The notes under the pieces: generated by a model
The model's input: the letters and a program-made list of their open reading frames with translations, nothing else
The model's database searches: none
Told to the model about the DNA's origin: nothing
From: Hungatella sp.
Lineage (GTDB): Bacteria > Bacillota > Clostridia > Lachnospirales > Lachnospiraceae
Assembly: GCA_009712635.1 (NCBI GenBank)
Contig: WASS01000020.1
Location: 1,328,795 to 1,392,794 of the forward strand
Reading direction: 5' to 3'
Length of the DNA stretch: 64,000 bases
Program-made: the position numbers and the translations under genes
In this document: in pieces, positions 61,475 to 64,000 of the stretch
How the letters are laid out: each line of letters begins with the position of its first letter
How positions within the stretch are numbered: position 1 is the first letter of the stretch

Positions 61475-61605
61475 GTAATAAATAGTATAAGCATAGATGC
61501 TGCCGAAGCAGCAAGCCTTTTAAAGTAATCTCTGAGAAAACCCCTACTTTATAAGCTATAAAGCCTATAATTGCACCCAAAGTATTTGATATGATGTCCA
61601 TAAGT
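61475..61605 (-). pseudogene. Fragment of the VanZ-like gene
   Basis: About 130 bp, including AATAGTATAAGCATAGATGC and AAAGCCTATAATTGCACCC, match 21963-22093 inside the VanZ-like gene (the FDIMDIISNTLGAIIGF region) with scattered differences and one lost base that breaks the frame. Confidence 0.85.
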
Positions 61606-61726
61606 TCTTTATTCTCTTTAAAAATTTAATTAAAGTTAGCCCACATCACCGGTAGAATTGAGTAAAAATAGCCCAAATGTAACATTTTCAGATAATGCAA
61701 TAAATATTAGCGTTGATATTAATGAG

Positions 61727-61893
61727 TTATAATAAATGACCTTCATCTACACGTATAAAATTATAAAGTCTTTCCAATTCCCAAATTCTAAGTCCAACTT
61801 TCTTGGCAGACACACTAACATCACAACGATGCCTAATGTTAGTTTCAAATAAATCTCGGAGAATTTTGTCGCCATGAGTCGCACAAATCCACT
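61727..61893 (-). pseudogene. C-terminal gene remnant, unrecognised
   Basis: A 55-codon frame, preceded directly by an in-frame TAG, reads THGDKILRDLFETNIRHRC and KKVGLRIWELERLYNFIRV before TAA. It is strongly protein-like but has no start or ribosome binding site, so it is probably the tail of a deleted gene. Confidence 0.5.
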
Positions 61894-61959
61894 ATCTCAC
61901 GTCATATTTTTTATGATACAATATTAATTATAAAATTAAAAATATTTATTGGAGGTCTT

Positions 61960-62544
61960 ATGAAAAAATATGTATCTATGATGATATATGTTTTAATGTT
62001 ATTTGGGTTACATGTAGTCCCAGTACAAGCAGCTGAACCAGCACCTGGTGTTCAGACGGCCGCTGAGTATCAGACATATTTAAATGCTCACTATGGAACT
62101 ATCACTACCAACCTAGTGCCAGTCGATGTTACAAGCTATATTAAAGTAATTGAAAATCAGGATCAATTTAAAACTTATGATTTGGCAGTTGTTATCGACT
62201 ACGATGTGATTGCTAAAAGTATTAGCGTAGGTGACATACTTGGTAGTACTGCTTATACCGAGGAGCAAAAGACGGTATTCAAAGATTCGTTTAAATCATA
62301 TCAGAAACAAATATCTGATCTTACCGTAGCTACTTTCCCAGATAAAAAAGTTCGTGGCGGATTTGTATCATCATTTTATCAGTATCCAAATCTGAAACGT
62401 GGATATCATGAAAGTGCTTGGTATGGCTGGAAAAATTATGATTATACCCAGTCAATGCTTAACTGGTATGATGATACTATACTTGGAGTACTACACTGGT
62501 ATGAATTTGGTAATGTTGTTGGTGCCCCATTAGATAACTTATAA
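61960..62544 (+). CDS. Secreted protein of unknown function
   Basis: The 194-residue protein has a Sec signal peptide (KKYVSMMIYVLMLFGLHVVPVQA, cut near AQA-AEP, residue 25). The mature region is rich in Tyr and Trp (FVSSFYQYPNLKRGYHESAW, YGWKNYDYTQSMLNWYDD). GGAGG precedes the ATG. No family is recognised. Confidence 0.75.
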   Translation: MKKYVSMMIYVLMLFGLHVVPVQAAEPAPGVQTAAEYQTYLNAHYGTITTNLVPVDVTSYIKVIENQDQFKTYDLAVVIDYDVIAKSISVGDILGSTAYTEEQKTVFKDSFKSYQKQISDLTVATFPDKKVRGGFVSSFYQYPNLKRGYHESAWYGWKNYDYTQSMLNWYDDTILGVLHWYEFGNVVGAPLDNL

Positions 62545-62721
62545 TATTAATAGCATGGCTAAAAGAGGTTCATATCTTAACTGGTATAAGCTTCTTAAAT
62601 ATTTTTTATTACGCAAAATAACATGAGCTTTTATAGATAGCAATACTCATTTTTTTTTAGGTAAACAAATATAATAAGCTTTTGTGACTAATCGAATTTT
62701 TCATCAAATATATATACGTTA

Positions 62722-63099
62722 TTACGGAAGACGGTTCAAAATATTCGAGGCTAAAATAACAATAGCACCATCGCCATAGATGATTTCCAGATCACTGTTG
62801 GCAGAAATCCCCGCCCCCTCCAGCACCTCTCCAGGAAGATTCAGACCTTCCTCATCCTCTGGATCATCATTCTCTTCCAGCGTATCCTCCTTCGGCAGAG
62901 CGCACAGTGGTATGGCAACTTCAATCTCTGCCTGCTTAAGTAAAAGAAGTGTAGCTGCTTCATCTCCTCTAGATGCAAGCTCCACATCAACCTGTTCACC
63001 AGGGGTAAGTCCGTCAGGATTCACAGAAATAGTCAGAAGCCCATGGTAGTCGACTGCCGCTTTTGTTTTCATAATTTTTATAATAAGTTTCTCCTTCAT
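62722..63099 (-). CDS. AbrB/MazE-like protein next to a Dam methylase
   Basis: The 125-residue protein has a C-terminal stretch LPGEVLEGAGISANSDLEII then GDGAIVILA, the swapped-hairpin pattern of AbrB/MazE DNA-binding proteins. The N-terminal part (AVDYHGLLTISVNPDGL) may be a second such half, and an acidic linker (about 70-85) joins them. It begins 15 bp after the methylase gene stop. Such pairs are common on prophages and conjugative elements. The start may be ATG 63099 or a codon nine residues later. Confidence 0.6.
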   Translation of the reverse strand: MKEKLIIKIMKTKAAVDYHGLLTISVNPDGLTPGEQVDVELASRGDEAATLLLLKQAEIEVAIPLCALPKEDTLEENDDPEDEEGLNLPGEVLEGAGISANSDLEIIYGDGAIVILASNILNRLP

Positions 63100-63113
63100 A
63101 TTTGTTTTTCCGG

Positions 63114-64000
63114 TTAAGACTCACTGAAAAAGAGTTCAGGATCAAAAAGATTCATTTGTTTTGGCCTATCTCTCAGCCGTTCCCCGGTGTCATAGTTGGA
63201 GATGAATACCTCCGCGTATTCACTTCCGTTGTCATATCTCTGTGCCAGATTATTAAGGCGGCTGACTGCTTCTATGTGAAAGCCCTGGTACAGTTCCCGG
63301 ATAAATTCGCAGTCATTGTAGCTGACCAAAAACTTACCCTTGCAGACTGTCAGCGTATCCCGCAAGCGATAATGATCTTCCTTTCTGAACTCTACCGCAT
63401 AATGTCCTTCTGTCTGATAGTAGGGAGGGTCACAGTAAATGAAGGCATTCTCCCGGTCGTACTGCCGGATGAGATCTTCAAAGTCCTTGTTTTCAATGAC
63501 TGTGTCCCTTAAACGAATGTTGGCATGCCAGAGCAGATGGAAGGTCTTTCGGATATCGAAAGGCTGACAGCCAAAGCTGGTACAGCCGCTTCCGTAGCTG
63601 TAGCGAATAAGCTTAAAAAAAGCAGCGGCACGCTTAACGTCATTCATTACCGCTTGCTCCGTTAGGATCTGGCGTATGTCCTCATAATCCGGGGGAGGTA
63701 GGTGACGCTCGGCAAGCTCCAGCTCCTTTGAAAGATACTCGCTGGTGAATTCCTTCTTCGAGAGATACCTGCGCAGTACACTAAATTCATCCCTGCTATT
63801 CAGCGGCAAAAAGTTCAGCTCCCGAATCAAGTCAAGAGTCTGCTCCTTTGCACACTTAAACAAATTTGCCAGGTCGGAGTTGAAATCGTTATACACTTCC
63901 ATGGCAGTATCCATGGGACGCCCAAACAGCACCCAGCCACCACCTCCGAAAACCTCAATGTAACGTCCGAACTCTTTGGGCATTCGCTGATAAATCAACT
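63114..64000 (-). CDS. Dam-type DNA adenine N6-methyltransferase, N-terminus beyond window
   Basis: The visible 295 residues have the class-alpha adenine-methyltransferase motifs: YIEVFGGGGWVLFG (SAM binding, FGGG) and NAFIYCDPPYY (catalytic DPPY), with a D-F-N-S-D segment after motif I. Standard Dam proteins have about 20-30 more residues (with a G-K motif) before this point, so the gene runs off the right edge; the first in-window codon read as a start is an internal TTG. It is probably a mobile-element methylase or part of a restriction-modification module whose other genes are outside. Confidence 0.88.
   Translation of the reverse strand, partial: LIYQRMPKEFGRYIEVFGGGGWVLFGRPMDTAMEVYNDFNSDLANLFKCAKEQTLDLIRELNFLPLNSRDEFSVLRRYLSKKEFTSEYLSKELELAERHLPPPDYEDIRQILTEQAVMNDVKRAAAFFKLIRYSYGSGCTSFGCQPFDIRKTFHLLWHANIRLRDTVIENKDFEDLIRQYDRENAFIYCDPPYYQTEGHYAVEFRKEDHYRLRDTLTVCKGKFLVSYNDCEFIRELYQGFHIEAVSRLNNLAQRYDNGSEYAEVFISNYDTGERLRDRPKQMNLFDPELFFSES

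Noticed and set aside
62722..64000. Complete restriction-modification system at the right edge
   Set aside because: Only a cut Dam-type methylase and an AbrB-like protein are visible; no restriction endonuclease is seen in the window.

Overview
The window looks like a chromosomal accessory region of an anaerobic, spore-forming Clostridia species, probably a Lachnospiraceae-type bacterium. Most of it is AT-rich, with AGGAGG-type ribosome binding sites, many single-gene TetR/XRE regulators, a collagen-like exosporium-type protein and sigma-K-like promoters. I see no rRNA, tRNA, CRISPR array, transposase or integrase. The assignment to a clade is inference from gene content only.

Layout. 1-8.3 kb: a cut nucleotidyltransferase; an ABC-F ATPase with its own promoter, leader ORF and attenuator; a TetR/reductase pair with twin operators; an esterase-XRE pair; a TetR/membrane-protein pair. 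8.3-10.1 kb: a two-gene operon joining a membrane-inserting glycine-rich protein to a Nakanori/jasmonate-induced-protein-like lipid-binding protein, behind a sigma-K-like promoter. 10.2-13.4 kb: redox and regulatory genes (VOC, TetR, FMN reductase, nitroreductase, LysR). 13.4-17.8 kb: radical SAM protein, GH31 glycosidase and its divergent AraC regulator. 17.9-31 kb: mixed single genes, including a cytosolic 5'-nucleotidase/phosphoribosyltransferase operon, peptide deformylase, VanZ-like protein, CPBP protease, MBL hydrolase and SDR, plus gene remnants. 31.5-35.4 kb: a GC-rich island with a collagen-like BclA-type protein and an SBBP beta-propeller protein, divergently transcribed from two sigma-K-like promoters. 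35.6-44.7 kb: small accessory genes (cysteine peptidase, secreted protein, serine-hydrolase homologue with a Cys nucleophile position, phosphatase, aminoglycoside-phosphotransferase-like protein, SF0329-type protein, broken YhcG nuclease, TetR/flavodoxin). 45.6-60.9 kb: a probable defence island on the minus strand: P-loop ATPase, HD-HSP90-type ATPase, and a tight operon DUF6361-like/PLD/helicase/KAP ATPase led by a frameshifted HTH-like gene. 61-64 kb: remnants, a secreted protein, an AbrB-like protein and a cut Dam-type methylase.

Two themes stand out. First, families of intergenic repeats (type A with tandem TTCGACA boxes, type B with strong palindromes and a terminator-like hairpin, and a 147-bp direct repeat) sit between gene modules of the 29-61 kb region. 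Second, degraded second copies of resident genes (VOC, SF0329, HTH gene, KAP, SBBP, VanZ) are stitched together in the spaces, which points to repeated recombination and module shuffling. The best candidates for undescribed systems are the two-gene toxin-like operon at 8.3-10.1 kb and the DUF6361/PLD/helicase/KAP operon at 52.1-60.9 kb.
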